NCBI RefSeq assembly: GCF_010993745.1
Contig: NZ_WOTN01000001.1
Coordinates: forward strand, 375,235 to 439,234
Length of the DNA stretch: 64,000 bases
Direction of reading: 5' to 3'
DNA from: Fodinicola acaciae
GTDB taxonomy: Bacteria > Actinomycetota > Actinomycetes > Mycobacteriales > HKI-0501
Within the stretch, counting starts at the first letter, position 1. Each line of letters opens with the position of its first letter. The notes beneath the pieces are model-generated. The model was not told the origin of the DNA. It searched no databases and saw only the letters and a list, made by a program, of their open reading frames with translations. A program made the position numbers and the translations under genes. Shown one piece after another: positions 16,790 through 25,840 of this stretch.

Positions 16790-17119
16790 ATGGGTAGGCA
16801 GGCAACGGAGCTGCTCAAAGGCACCTTGGAAGGCATCGTGCTGGCGATCCTGGCCGGTCGGCCTGCGTACGGCTATGAGATCACCGCATGGCTGCGCGAC
16901 CAGGGCTTCGCCGACATCGCCGAAGGCACCATCTACGCCCTGCTGGTGCGGGTCGAGCGGCAGGGGCTCGTCGACGTGGAGAAGGTGCCGTCGGAAAAGG
17001 GTCCGCCGCGCAAGGTCTATTCGCTCAACGCGCACGGACACGATTACCTCGAAGAATTCTGGACAACGTGGGGGTTTCTGGTGGATCGGCTCCACCAACT
17101 CCGGCAAGGAGTTATGTGA
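16790..17119 (+). CDS. PadR-family transcriptional repressor
   Basis: Small winged-helix regulator (109 residues) controlling the adjacent exporter. The N-terminal wHTH contains GTLEGIVLAIL, RPAYGYEI and EGTIYALLVRVERQGLV, the PadR signature. A short C-terminal helix supports dimerisation. AGAAGGA precedes ATG 16790. The stop overlaps the ATPase start (TGATG), so regulator and transporter are one transcript. Such repressors usually respond to a toxic ligand exported by the transporter. Confidence 0.88.
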   Translation: MGRQATELLKGTLEGIVLAILAGRPAYGYEITAWLRDQGFADIAEGTIYALLVRVERQGLVDVEKVPSEKGPPRKVYSLNAHGHDYLEEFWTTWGFLVDRLHQLRQGVM

Positions 17120-17877
17120 TGATTCGTGTGCGAGACCTGAAAAAGTCGTACGGCAAGCTCGAAGTGCTGCGTGGCGTGGATGTCGACGTGGCGCGCGGCA
17201 GCATCTTCGCGTTGCTCGGCTCTAACGGCGCGGGCAAGACCACCATTGTCAACATCCTCGCCACGCTGCTGCGAGCCGACAGCGGCACCGCCGCGGTCAA
17301 TGGATTCGACGTCGCCAGGCAACCCGCGGACGTACGGCGGTCGATCAGCCTCACCGGCCAGTTCGCCGCCGTCGACGAAATCCTGAGCGGGCGCGAAAAT
17401 CTCGTCTTGGTGGCGCGTTTACGGCACGTCGGCAAGCCTGGCCGTGTCGCGGATGACCTGCTGGAGCGGTTTTCGCTGACCGACGCTGCCGCGCGGCGGG
17501 TCGCGACGTATTCCGGTGGCATGCGGCGCCGCCTCGACATCGCGATGAGCCTCATCGGCAGTCCGCCGGTCATCTTCCTCGACGAGCCGACGACCGGACT
17601 CGATCCGCAGGCACGCATCGAAGTCTGGAATGCCGTGAAGAAACTGTCCTCCGGCGGCACGACGGTGCTGCTGACCACGCAATATCTGGACGAGGCCGAG
17701 CAACTCGCCGACCGGATCGCGATCCTGCACGAAGGTCGGATCATCGTGAACGGCACGCTCGACGAGCTCAAGCGGTTGCTGCCGCCGGCCAAGGTGGAAT
17801 ACGTCGAAAAGCAGCCGAGCCTCGAAGACGTGTTCCTGGCGATCGTCGGCGATGGTGGAAAGGTGACCACGCCATGA
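17119..17877 (+). CDS. ABC exporter ATPase, DrrA-like
   Basis: Nucleotide-binding subunit of a drug/lipid exporter, 252 residues. Walker A GSNGAGKTT (residues 35-43), Q-loop region LTGQFAAVDEILSGRENL, signature YSGGMRRRLDIA, Walker B VIFLDEPTTGLDPQ and the switch-like region TTQYLDEAEQLAD are all intact. The C-terminal part (LEDVFLAIVG) matches the DrrA regulatory tail. Coupled to padR upstream and to the permease downstream. Confidence 0.9.
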   Translation: MIRVRDLKKSYGKLEVLRGVDVDVARGSIFALLGSNGAGKTTIVNILATLLRADSGTAAVNGFDVARQPADVRRSISLTGQFAAVDEILSGRENLVLVARLRHVGKPGRVADDLLERFSLTDAAARRVATYSGGMRRRLDIAMSLIGSPPVIFLDEPTTGLDPQARIEVWNAVKKLSSGGTTVLLTTQYLDEAEQLADRIAILHEGRIIVNGTLDELKRLLPPAKVEYVEKQPSLEDVFLAIVGDGGKVTTP

Positions 17878-18641
17878 GCACTCACCTCGTCAGCGACACC
17901 GCCGTACTCACCGCACGGTCGTTGAAACACGTCACACGCAGCATGGACACGATTATTACGACGGCGATCGTCCCGATCGCGATGATGTTGCTGTTCGTGT
18001 ACGTTTTCGGCGGCGCGATCAGTCGCGGAGCCAGCAGCGGCACCTACGTCGGCTATCTGCTGCCGGGCATTCTGCTCATGACGATCGCCTCCGGCATCTC
18101 GTACACGGCGTTCCGGCTCTTCACCGACATGACGACCGGAATATTCGGCCGCTTCCAGTCGATGCCGATCGCGCGCTCGGGTGTGCTCTGGTCGCACGTG
18201 CTGACCTCGCTGGTGGCTAACCTCATTTCGGTCGCGGTCGTCTTCGTCGTCGCGCTCGTGATGGGTTTTCGCACCGGTGCTGGCGTGTTGGCGTGGCTCG
18301 CGGTTGCCGGCATCCTGGTCCTGTTCACCCTCGCGTTGACCTGGGTCGCCGTCATTCCCGGCCTCACCGCGAAATCCATCTCCGGCGCGAGCGCGTTCTC
18401 GTATCCGCTGATATTCCTGCCATTCATCAGCTCGGCGTTCGTGCCGACCAACACCATGCCCGGGCCGGTACGATGGTTCGCCGACAACCAGCCGGTGACG
18501 CCGATCGTCAACACGATACGCGATCTTTTCGCCCAGCAGCCAGTCAGCGGCGACATCTGGAGCGCACTTTCCTGGATGGTTGGCATCCTCGTTGTCGCCT
18601 TCGCTCTGGCGATGGTCATCTATCGCCGCAAGATCTCCTAG
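17874..18641 (+). CDS. ABC exporter permease, DrrB-like (ABC2 type)
   Basis: Membrane subunit of 255 residues with six predicted transmembrane segments. Start ATG 17874 overlaps the ATPase stop by 4 nt. The motif LPGILLMTIASG and the late loop PVTPIVNTIRDL are typical of the DrrB/ABC2 family. Together with the ATPase it makes an exporter under PadR control. The substrate is unknown. Confidence 0.88.
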   Translation: MSTHLVSDTAVLTARSLKHVTRSMDTIITTAIVPIAMMLLFVYVFGGAISRGASSGTYVGYLLPGILLMTIASGISYTAFRLFTDMTTGIFGRFQSMPIARSGVLWSHVLTSLVANLISVAVVFVVALVMGFRTGAGVLAWLAVAGILVLFTLALTWVAVIPGLTAKSISGASAFSYPLIFLPFISSAFVPTNTMPGPVRWFADNQPVTPIVNTIRDLFAQQPVSGDIWSALSWMVGILVVAFALAMVIYRRKIS

Positions 18642-18658
18642 CTGGAGAGGACGGACAC

Positions 18659-19009
18659 ATGAACTTCTGGGACACGGTCACCGGAAACGATCTCACCAAG
18701 GAATGGAAGACGTTCGAAGCACGCGCCGCCGTGTTGCCGGCCGACTATCGCGCGGCCTGGGAGGAGATGAAGACGCATCTTTTCTCGTACTCGGACTTCA
18801 CCGGCCGCAACCTGATGCCGATTTTCGACAGCGCTCTCGGACTGCTCGAGGAGACGGCGGCCGAGGAGCAGAGCATCGAGGATGTGCTCGGTGACGACAT
18901 CGCCGGTTTCTGCGCGGCACTGGCCGGCGGCGAGGGAGCGCGCACCTATCGCGACCGGTGGCGCGACCAGCTGAACCGAAATGTCGCGAGGAAACTGGGA
19001 CGGGGCTGA
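18659..19009 (+). CDS. DUF1048 protein
   Basis: All-alpha cytoplasmic protein of 116 residues of family DUF1048, found next to PadR/DrrAB-like genes in many actinobacteria and firmicutes. It lies 18 nt after the permease, with GGAGAGGACGG as ribosome binding site. It shows the LPADYRAAWEEMKTHLF and IEDVLGDDIAGFCAAL blocks shared with the next gene. Function is unknown; a role with the exporter or regulator is inferred from conserved neighbourhood only. Confidence 0.8.
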   Translation: MNFWDTVTGNDLTKEWKTFEARAAVLPADYRAAWEEMKTHLFSYSDFTGRNLMPIFDSALGLLEETAAEEQSIEDVLGDDIAGFCAALAGGEGARTYRDRWRDQLNRNVARKLGRG

Positions 19010-19010
19010 C

Positions 19011-19319
19011 ATGGGGATCCAGGACATCATCGAGGGCAAGAAGCAGTGGCGTGCGCACATGGCGCGGGTCAAGGCACTGCCGCGCGACTATCAGATCGTC
19101 TACAAGGAAATCCAGAAGTATTTCTTCAAGGTCGGACCGGTCGGATTGACCGACGGCACGCTGCTGCCAGGCATCGTCGACTTCTTCGAGGAAGGAGCGG
19201 CGGCAGGCAAAGGAGTCCTCGAACTCATCGGCACCGATGTGGCGGCATTCTGCGACGATTTGGTGAAGGACTCGCCGACGTACGCGGACAGTTATCGAGA
19301 CACCATCAACAAGAAATAG
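19011..19319 (+). CDS. DUF1048 protein, second copy
   Basis: Paralogue of the preceding gene (102 residues), starting 1 nt after its stop. LPRDYQIVYKEIQKYFF and LELIGTDVAAFCDDLV correspond to the blocks of the first copy. The pair may form a heterodimer. The 3' end overlaps the convergent AfsR-like gene by 14 bp. Confidence 0.8.
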   Translation: MGIQDIIEGKKQWRAHMARVKALPRDYQIVYKEIQKYFFKVGPVGLTDGTLLPGIVDFFEEGAAAGKGVLELIGTDVAAFCDDLVKDSPTYADSYRDTINKK

Positions 19320-21996
19320 CGCCCTTGGCGGTGTCGCGGAAGGCGTCGGCCGCGCGCCGGTCGTAGCTGGCCAGCTGGCCGTAGATCTGCTCGAAGGTGT
19401 ACGCGTCGAGCTGATCGAGCACCAGACGGGCCGCATGCCAGTGTTCGTACGCGGCCACGTCGTCGCCGGCGTGGTGATGACAGGCTCCGAGGTGGGCGAG
19501 TGTGCTTGCCTCGCCGTAAACATCGCTGATCTCTCGGAAAAGGTCGAGCGCCTGGCGCCACCAGGCGGCGGCCGCGGCCGGGTCGCCGGCGGTGAGATGA
19601 CTGTCGGCGAGGCAGGACAGCGTGTGCGCCTCGTACGTACGGTTGCCAAGTTTTTGGTGCAGGACAAGGGCTTGCTCGCACAGCTCAACGGCTCGCAGGT
19701 GGTTTCCGAGCCGGCCGTGGTGCCAGCCGATGTCGGTGAGCGCGATCGCCTGACCGGCCTGGTCACCTTGTTGTTCGAAGAGGTCGTACGCGCGGACTGC
19801 GGCATCGAGTGCGTCGGCCGGGTGGCCCTGGATGGCGTAGACGATGTCGCGATTGTGGTGCGTCCACGGGTCGTCTTGCGACGCGTTGTCGAAACACGTG
19901 TGCGCGTCGTCGAAACGTCCGAGGTCGGCAAGTGCGCGAGCCAGGTTGCAGAGCGCGCGTGTTTCCGCCGTCGGGTCGTGGAGCCGGCGTGCCGCGTCGA
20001 CGGCGGCACGCTGTACGTCGGCTCGATCGTGCCAATGGCCGTGGCGGTGCAGAAAAATGGACAGCGCCTCCGCCAGGGCGCAGACCTGCCGGTCGAGCCC
20101 GGCCGTGACGGCGAGCTTCAGGACGGCGAGCAGGACGTGGCGCTCGGTGGCGAACCAGCTCGCCGTGGTGACGGCGTCGCCTGGTCCACGCTCCATCGAA
20201 GCCAGCCGCGCGGCGGCCGCCTCGGCGGCACGTACGTAGTGGTCGACGACGCGTTGCCGCGCGGCCGCTCGATCCGCGTCGTGGGCCTGGCAGAGCTCGG
20301 CCGCGTACGCGCGAAGCAGGTCGTGGCAGGAAAACCGATCCGGCGCGGGCTCGGTCAGCAGGTTGGCGCGGGCCAGCTCGGCCAACAGCGCCGACGCCTG
20401 CGAGTCCGGGATGCCGGCCAGGCTCGCCGTGGCCGCGGTCGTGCTGTGCGGGCCGGGATGCAGGCCGGCGACCAGCCGGAACAGCCGGGCCGCCGGCTCG
20501 CTGAGCGTCCCGTACGACCAGGAGAAGACGGCGCGTACGCCGGCGGCCCGGTCCAGCGCGCCGAGGGCGTCGCGAAGCTCGGTGGCGAGCGCGTCGAGCG
20601 GATGCGCGGGACGGATCGCGCCTCGAGCGGCCGCGATGGCCAGCGCCAGCGGCAAACCGGCGCAGCGCCGGATGATCTCGTCGGTCGCGGCCGGCTCGAT
20701 GGCGATCCGGTCGGCGCCGAGCCGGCTGGCCAGCAGCCGTCTGGCCTCGCTCGGCGGCAACAGGTCGAGCGTGACCGAGCGTGCGCCGCACGCCATGACC
20801 AGGCCGGTGAGGTGCTCACGGCTGGTGACGACGACCAGGCAGCCGGACGCGCCGGGCAGCAGCGGGATGACCTGGTCGGCGTCGCGAGCGTTGTCCAGCA
20901 GGACGAGCATGCGCCGCTCGGCGAGCAGGCTGCGAAACAGGCCGGCCTGAGCCGCCGCGCCATCCGGGATCTCGTGTGGCGGCACCCGCAACGCGTCGAG
21001 AAACTCGCGGATCGCTGCCTCTGGCCGTACGACGTCCGACGGGTCGTAGCCGCGGAGGTTCAGATAGAGCTGGCCGTCCGGAAAGTGGCTGGCGATCCGG
21101 TGTCCCCAATGCACGGCGAGCGTCGTCTTTCCGATGCCGGCCGTGCCGGCGATCACCGCCACCGGCAACGACCGCCGGCGCGGATCGAGCAACCCGTCGA
21201 GCGCCGCCAGCTCGCACTCGCGTCCGGCGAATCCATGGACGCCGGGCGGCAGCTGGCGGGGGACCGACGGCAGCTGGCTCGGACCGCGACCGGCGAGCAG
21301 GTCCGCGTACACCTGCCGCAGCTCAGGGCTCGGATCGACGCCGAGCTCGTCGGCAAGCCGCCGCCGGATCGTCTCGTACCGCTCCAGCGCCTCTGCCGGA
21401 CGACCGGCTGCCGCCAGCACCTGGAGCAGCCGTACGCACAGCGACTCGCGCAGCGGATGGCGCTCGGCTGCCGCGACGAGCGCCGTCGGCTCCGGACGCG
21501 AGCCGGCGGCGAGGTCGAGGTCGGTCCGCCGCTCCAACGTTGTCAGATATCGGCCTTCCAGCGCGGGTCCGACCGCGCGGTCGATCCGGATGCCGTCGAG
21601 AGGAAAGCCGCGCCACAGTGCCAACGCGGCGTCCAGCCGGCACCGCTCGGTGGCTGGGTCCGACGTCGCCGCGGCCTCATCGAGCAGCCGGCCGAAACGA
21701 AGCACGTCCACCTGATCGGGATCGACGTTCAACAGATAGCCGCCTGGTCGAGCCGCGATCACCTCCGCGGCGCCGAGGACCTGGCGCAACCGCTTGATGT
21801 TCGTACGCACATTGGCTCGCGCGTCGCCGCCGGCCTCCGGTCCCCAGACGGCCGCCGCCAGCTCGTCCGTCGAGACCGTCCGGCCCGCCGACAGCGCCAA
21901 CACAGCCAAAAGCGCGCGCAACCGTCCGGCCGGCAGCTCGACCGGCCGTCCGTCCAGTGCGACGCGCAAGGCGCCGAGCAGGTCGACAGTCAGCAT
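19306..21996 (-). CDS. AfsR/SARP-family transcriptional regulator
   Basis: Large regulator of 896 residues. Order: OmpR-type winged helix (about 1-95; VDLLGALRVALDGRPVEL), bacterial transcriptional activation domain (about 96-245), NB-ARC/AP-ATPase with P-loop AGTAGIGKTT (about 283-292) and LVLLDNARDADQ, then TPR-like repeats to the end (LADLGRFDDAHTCF, for example). Members usually activate secondary-metabolite genes in response to phosphorylation or ATP state. ATG 21996 is chosen because GGAGG lies 8 nt upstream; a GTG three codons earlier sits on top of that site. The target cannot be deduced. It is convergent with the DUF1048 genes and divergent from a secreted hydrolase. Confidence 0.88.
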   Translation of the reverse strand: MLTVDLLGALRVALDGRPVELPAGRLRALLAVLALSAGRTVSTDELAAAVWGPEAGGDARANVRTNIKRLRQVLGAAEVIAARPGGYLLNVDPDQVDVLRFGRLLDEAAATSDPATERCRLDAALALWRGFPLDGIRIDRAVGPALEGRYLTTLERRTDLDLAAGSRPEPTALVAAAERHPLRESLCVRLLQVLAAAGRPAEALERYETIRRRLADELGVDPSPELRQVYADLLAGRGPSQLPSVPRQLPPGVHGFAGRECELAALDGLLDPRRRSLPVAVIAGTAGIGKTTLAVHWGHRIASHFPDGQLYLNLRGYDPSDVVRPEAAIREFLDALRVPPHEIPDGAAAQAGLFRSLLAERRMLVLLDNARDADQVIPLLPGASGCLVVVTSREHLTGLVMACGARSVTLDLLPPSEARRLLASRLGADRIAIEPAATDEIIRRCAGLPLALAIAAARGAIRPAHPLDALATELRDALGALDRAAGVRAVFSWSYGTLSEPAARLFRLVAGLHPGPHSTTAATASLAGIPDSQASALLAELARANLLTEPAPDRFSCHDLLRAYAAELCQAHDADRAAARQRVVDHYVRAAEAAAARLASMERGPGDAVTTASWFATERHVLLAVLKLAVTAGLDRQVCALAEALSIFLHRHGHWHDRADVQRAAVDAARRLHDPTAETRALCNLARALADLGRFDDAHTCFDNASQDDPWTHHNRDIVYAIQGHPADALDAAVRAYDLFEQQGDQAGQAIALTDIGWHHGRLGNHLRAVELCEQALVLHQKLGNRTYEAHTLSCLADSHLTAGDPAAAAAWWRQALDLFREISDVYGEASTLAHLGACHHHAGDDVAAYEHWHAARLVLDQLDAYTFEQIYGQLASYDRRAADAFRDTAKGAISC

Positions 21997-22103
21997 GGAC
22001 GGCACCTCCTCAGCCGAGTTTCACCGGACTGACAGCACTCTGCCACCGCCGTACGCGAAGCTGACGATCATTTCGCGAAAACGCAACTCATCGAAGGAGC
22101 GAT

Positions 22104-23507
22104 ATGATCCACCGTTGGCTCCGCGTCGCCGGTTATGTCGCCACCGTGGTCGTCCTGCTCGCCAGCGGTCCGGTCACCGCTGCCGAAACCGGCCGGCGAA
22201 CGATCACCGGCACGATCGGCAGCGCGGATTTCCGGATCGAGATGCCGCGGCGCTGGAACGGCACACTGGTGTTGTTCAGCCACGGCGACTGGCCGACCAC
22301 CGTCGGCGCGCCGCCTGGTGGCATCTGGCTGGCCAACCGGCCGCCGGACCGGTCACGCACCGCGACGTGGCTGCTCGACAACGGCTACGCGCTGGCCGCG
22401 TCCAACTTCACCGGAGTCACCGGCTATGTGACCGAGCCGGCGCTGCACGACCAGATCGCCCTGCTGGACTGGTTTGACGCAAACATCGGACATCCGCGCC
22501 GTACGCTGTCGACCGGCCAGTCGCACGGCGGTCTCATCGCGGTCGAGCTGGCCGAGCGCAACCCCGGACGGTTTGCCGGCGTGGCGACGATGTGCGCCGA
22601 GCTGGACGCCGGAGCCACGCTGAACACCGCGCTCGACATGCTGTACGCGGTCAAAACCCTGCTCGTACCGGCAAAAGATCAGGACATCGACCTGGTCCTG
22701 GCTCGCGATCCCAAACACAGCAACGACCTGCTTGCCAAGGCCATCAACGACGCGGTCGCCACGCCGCAAGGCAGAGCACGGATCGCGCTCGCCGCGTCGT
22801 TCGGCAACATCCCCGGCGCCTTCTCCGGTCATGAGCCGCCGCCGTCCACCTTGGACGGTCAGATCCGCGCGCAGGCGGAATGGCTCAGCAGCTACCTGCT
22901 TTTCGCCGGGCCGTACGAACGCGCCGCCGACATCGAACGCCGTGCCGGCGGAAATCCCTCGTGGAACCTCGGCATCGACTATCGGGCGCAGCTGGCCAGA
23001 TCCGCGCTGACCCGGCAGGTGCGCACCGCGTACGCGTCGGCCGGCCTCGATCTGGACACCGACCTCGCCAGGCTCAATGCGGCACCGCGGATCGCAGCCA
23101 GCCCGTCCGCGGTCGGCTATCTCTACCGTTTCTGGGTCCCCAGCGGTCGTACGCCGGTGCCGGTCATCACCGTACACACGCCGAAAGACGGAGGCGCGGT
23201 GCCGGACCAGGAGCGGTGGTATGCGCAGCAGGTCGACCGGCGCGATCAACTGCGGCAGCTGTTTACCGACCGCGGAATGCACTGCGCCATCAGCGACGCC
23301 GAAGAACTCGTCGCGATTCGTGCTTTGCTGCAACGTATCGACACCGGCCGGTGGCCTGACCTGCGACCGTCGCAGCTCAACCGTGAGGCCGCCGCGTACG
23401 GTCCTGACTATCAGAACGTCCTCGATTTCCCCACCTTCCAAGACAAAGCCATGCCGCCAGCATTTCTTTCCTTCACCCCACCGCGATCACTGCGTCCATC
23501 ACGCTGA
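22104..23507 (+). CDS. Secreted alpha/beta-hydrolase-fold protein
   Basis: Exported protein of 467 residues; AAGGAG precedes ATG 22104. A signal peptide ends near PVTAAE. The fold shows an oxyanion segment LVLFSHGDW and the nucleophile motif TGQSHGG (around residue 137), with likely acid and histidine in the C-terminal third (VHTPKDG and RGMHCAI). The family resembles uncharacterised actinobacterial hydrolases. No closer function can be given. It is divergent from the AfsR-like gene, so the 107-bp gap holds both promoters. Confidence 0.75.
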   Translation: MIHRWLRVAGYVATVVVLLASGPVTAAETGRRTITGTIGSADFRIEMPRRWNGTLVLFSHGDWPTTVGAPPGGIWLANRPPDRSRTATWLLDNGYALAASNFTGVTGYVTEPALHDQIALLDWFDANIGHPRRTLSTGQSHGGLIAVELAERNPGRFAGVATMCAELDAGATLNTALDMLYAVKTLLVPAKDQDIDLVLARDPKHSNDLLAKAINDAVATPQGRARIALAASFGNIPGAFSGHEPPPSTLDGQIRAQAEWLSSYLLFAGPYERAADIERRAGGNPSWNLGIDYRAQLARSALTRQVRTAYASAGLDLDTDLARLNAAPRIAASPSAVGYLYRFWVPSGRTPVPVITVHTPKDGGAVPDQERWYAQQVDRRDQLRQLFTDRGMHCAISDAEELVAIRALLQRIDTGRWPDLRPSQLNREAAAYGPDYQNVLDFPTFQDKAMPPAFLSFTPPRSLRPSR

Positions 23508-23518
23508 AAGGAACTGAC

Positions 23519-24112
23519 ATGACGCGCGTTGTTGCCGACATCTCGATCTCTCTCGACGGCTTCGTCACCGGTCCGAACGCCGGCCCCGACAACGGTCTCG
23601 GCGACGGCGGCGAGGCGCTGCACACCTGGGCTTTTTCTGGCGACGACGAAGATCGCCGGATCCTGCGGGAGGGGACCGCTCGCTCCGGAGCGGTCATCCT
23701 CGGCCGCCGGCTCTTCGACGTGGTCGACGGGCCGAAGGGGTGGAGCGAGCAGGTCGGCTATGGCGCCACCGAGGTCGGAAAGCCGGCGTTTGTGGTCATG
23801 ACCAGTTCGCCGCCGGAATCGGTGCGGCTGACCAATCTTGACTGGACCTTTGTCACCACCGGCGTGTCCGACGCCGTCGCCGTCGCGCGCCAGAAAGCGC
23901 CGTCCGGCCGAGATGTCGTCCTCATGGGTGGCGGCGCGTCGATCCACTCGGCGCTCGAAGCCGGGTTGGTCGACGTGCTTTTCGTACACCTTTCACCCGT
24001 CGTGCTCGGTGCCGGCACACCGCTGTTCACCGGCGGCGCGACGCGTACGCTCGTGCAGCGGAGCGTCACTGTCACCTCCACCGCGACACACCTGGTCTAC
24101 GACATCGTTTGA
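23519..24112 (+). CDS. Dihydrofolate-reductase-fold protein, RibD C-terminal family
   Basis: Cytoplasmic protein of 197 residues with the RibD_C/DHFR-like fold: start ISISLDGFVTGPN, then GAVILGRRLFDVVDG, VVLMGGGAS (nucleotide-binding) and LSPVVLGAGTPLF. Members bind NADPH, but most have no known substrate and are not folate enzymes. AAAGGA precedes ATG 23519, 11 nt after the hydrolase stop, so the two are probably co-transcribed. A paralogue lies on the opposite strand just downstream. Confidence 0.82.
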   Translation: MTRVVADISISLDGFVTGPNAGPDNGLGDGGEALHTWAFSGDDEDRRILREGTARSGAVILGRRLFDVVDGPKGWSEQVGYGATEVGKPAFVVMTSSPPESVRLTNLDWTFVTTGVSDAVAVARQKAPSGRDVVLMGGGASIHSALEAGLVDVLFVHLSPVVLGAGTPLFTGGATRTLVQRSVTVTSTATHLVYDIV

Positions 24113-24126
24113 CGAGCTCCGCCTGC

Positions 24127-24843
24127 CTATCCATTCCCTTCCGGAGTAAGCCCGCGAGAGGCGCCGTTATCAGAGATCTGTCGTTTCCGGACGGTGTACG
24201 TTAGGTGGGTCACCCTGGGGGAGGGCTCCGCGCGGACGGGTTCCAGGGCCACGCGATCCGCGTCGACGCCTTCGAACAGGCGGATTCCAGAGCCGAACAA
24301 CACCGGCGACAGCGCGATCGAGAACTCGTCGACCAGACCGGCATTGACGTACGCCACGATCGTCTCGGCGCCACCGGCGATGCGTACGTCGCGGTCGCCG
24401 GCGGCCGCGCGGGCCTGGTCGAGCGCGGTTTCGACGCCGTCGTTGACGAAGTGGAAGGTGGTGCCGCCGAGCCGTTCCCAGGGATCGCGTTTTTCGTGTG
24501 TGACGACGAAGACCGGCGTATGGAACGGCGCGTCCTCCGGCCAGGCGAGCTCGCCGGCGTCGAACATGCGTTTACCCATGATGCTCGCCCCGGTCCGTTC
24601 GTACGTTGACCGAGCGATGTCGTTGTCGAGTCCTTCCTCGCCGCCTTCGCCGAGCTTGAGGTTTTCCCGAAAGAACCGTTGCGGGAAAGCCCACGCCTGC
24701 AGCTCCGACCATTTTGTCATCCATCGCTGGACCCTCGGGTCATTCTGACCTTCGGGGGAGAAGACGTCCTCGACCGGTACTGCCTCCGGCGCCATGAAGC
24801 CGTCGAGCGACATCGTCACGCTGAAGAACACCTTGCCGGCCAT
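24127..24843 (-). CDS. Dihydrofolate-reductase-fold protein, RibD C-terminal family
   Basis: Paralogue of the convergent gene (238 residues): FSVTMSLDGFMAPE, ASIMGKRMFDAGEL, VRIAGGAETIVAYVNAGLVDE and LSPVLFGSGIRLFEG. Its ATG overlaps the SRPBCC stop (TGATG), making it the third gene of an ArsR-SRPBCC-DHFR-like operon. This trio is common in actinobacteria, but its physiological role is not established. Confidence 0.85.
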   Translation of the reverse strand: MAGKVFFSVTMSLDGFMAPEAVPVEDVFSPEGQNDPRVQRWMTKWSELQAWAFPQRFFRENLKLGEGGEEGLDNDIARSTYERTGASIMGKRMFDAGELAWPEDAPFHTPVFVVTHEKRDPWERLGGTTFHFVNDGVETALDQARAAAGDRDVRIAGGAETIVAYVNAGLVDEFSIALSPVLFGSGIRLFEGVDADRVALEPVRAEPSPRVTHLTYTVRKRQISDNGASRGLTPEGNG

Positions 24844-25331
24844 CAGTCCTCCGCATGCTCTCGAATGATCTCGGCGACGTACGCGGCCAGGCTGTCCAGG
24901 GTCTGCTGGCCACCTTCGATCGCGTGGTATTTCTCGACCGCCTGGTCGCGAAGTTCCTTGCTGGGAAACAGCGTTCGCATAACGATCTGTGTTGCCGTGC
25001 CGTCCGGCTCGAATGTCAGGACCGACTCGAAGGCGTTCGGGTCGCCGCGGGACTCACCGTGCAGCAGTGCGATCCGCTCCGGCGGCGTGATCTCGGTCCA
25101 CGAAATCCACTCGGAATAGTCAGTGCCGTCCGGCCCGTGCATGATGAAATCCCACTCTCCGCCGGCGCGAAACTCGAACGACCGGGTGGTGGTGGTGAAA
25201 CCGTCCGGGCCCCACCACCGCGACAGATGCCGCACCTCGGTGAACGCCTCGAAAACCAGCTCTCGCGGTGCGTCGATGACCCGGGAGATCACGATCTCCC
25301 GGTCGGCCGTCGGCTGCCTTGCTCCTGCCAT
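24843..25331 (-). CDS. SRPBCC/AHSA1-domain protein
   Basis: START-like hydrophobic-pocket protein of 162 residues: ISRVIDAPRELVFEAFTE, HLSRWWGPDGF, a beta-sheet core and a long C-terminal helix (QQTLDSLAAYVAEII). AHSA1-type domains bind small lipophilic ligands. ATG 25331 overlaps the ArsR stop (ATGA). An in-frame upstream extension exists, but it runs inside arsR and is rejected. Confidence 0.88.
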   Translation of the reverse strand: MAGARQPTADREIVISRVIDAPRELVFEAFTEVRHLSRWWGPDGFTTTTRSFEFRAGGEWDFIMHGPDGTDYSEWISWTEITPPERIALLHGESRGDPNAFESVLTFEPDGTATQIVMRTLFPSKELRDQAVEKYHAIEGGQQTLDSLAAYVAEIIREHAED

Positions 25332-25675
25332 CAGTCGTCCCCTTGCTTTGCCTGCTTCAGATTTTGTACGTATGCGTCCAACCGGTCGAAACTCTCGTTC
25401 CAGAACCGCTCGAAGCCACCAGTCCACTCGTGCACCGGCCGCAGTCCGCGCGCGTCGAGGCCATAGAAGCGCTGCTTGCCGGCACCACGGACCCGCACCA
25501 GACCGACCTCCCGGAGCACTCGCAGGTGATGGGAAGCCCGCGGTTGGGCCATCCCCAGCTCCTGCGCCAGTTCCGTCACCGGCCGCTCGCCCGCCCGCAG
25601 CAGCATCAGGATGTCGCGGCGCTGCGGCTCGGCGATCGCGTTGAAGACGTCCGAGGTCGTCGCTGCTCGTGCCAT
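25331..25675 (-). CDS. ArsR-family transcriptional regulator
   Basis: Winged-helix repressor of 114 residues. IAEPQRRDILMLL, VTELAQELGMAQPRASHHLRVLREVGLV and the wing KQRFYGLD are diagnostic. It lacks the CxC metal site of metal-sensing ArsR proteins, so it belongs to the ligand-sensing or autonomous subgroup found beside AHSA1 genes. Codons at 25687 and 25684 are alternative starts; 25675 is chosen because the first two overlap the operator palindrome. Confidence 0.85.
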   Translation of the reverse strand: MARAATTSDVFNAIAEPQRRDILMLLRAGERPVTELAQELGMAQPRASHHLRVLREVGLVRVRGAGKQRFYGLDARGLRPVHEWTGGFERFWNESFDRLDAYVQNLKQAKQGDD

Positions 25676-25686
25676 GACGACCATCA

Positions 25687-25704
25687 TATTTCGATATCGA
25701 GATA
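25687..25704. promoter_or_regulatory. Palindromic operator of the ArsR operon
   Basis: TATTTCGATATCGAGATA is an 18-bp palindrome with one mismatched pair, directly before arsR. This is the expected place for autoregulation. Confidence 0.55.
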
Positions 25705-25840
25705 CGTCAAGTCCACTGGAGATCCAGTACGCCCGGCGGCTGGCGGAATGTCGTCGGCGGCGGTGTTGGCCGGATTCCGTACGACGTTTCCGTCACGGCC
25801 GCGCGGACTCATCGTTCGGCCACCAAACTTTGGCCGATGA

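Noticed and set aside
19435-22032. An 865-codon plus-strand frame opposite the AfsR-like gene
   Set aside because: Codon third-position bias and domains support only the minus-strand AfsR/SARP gene.
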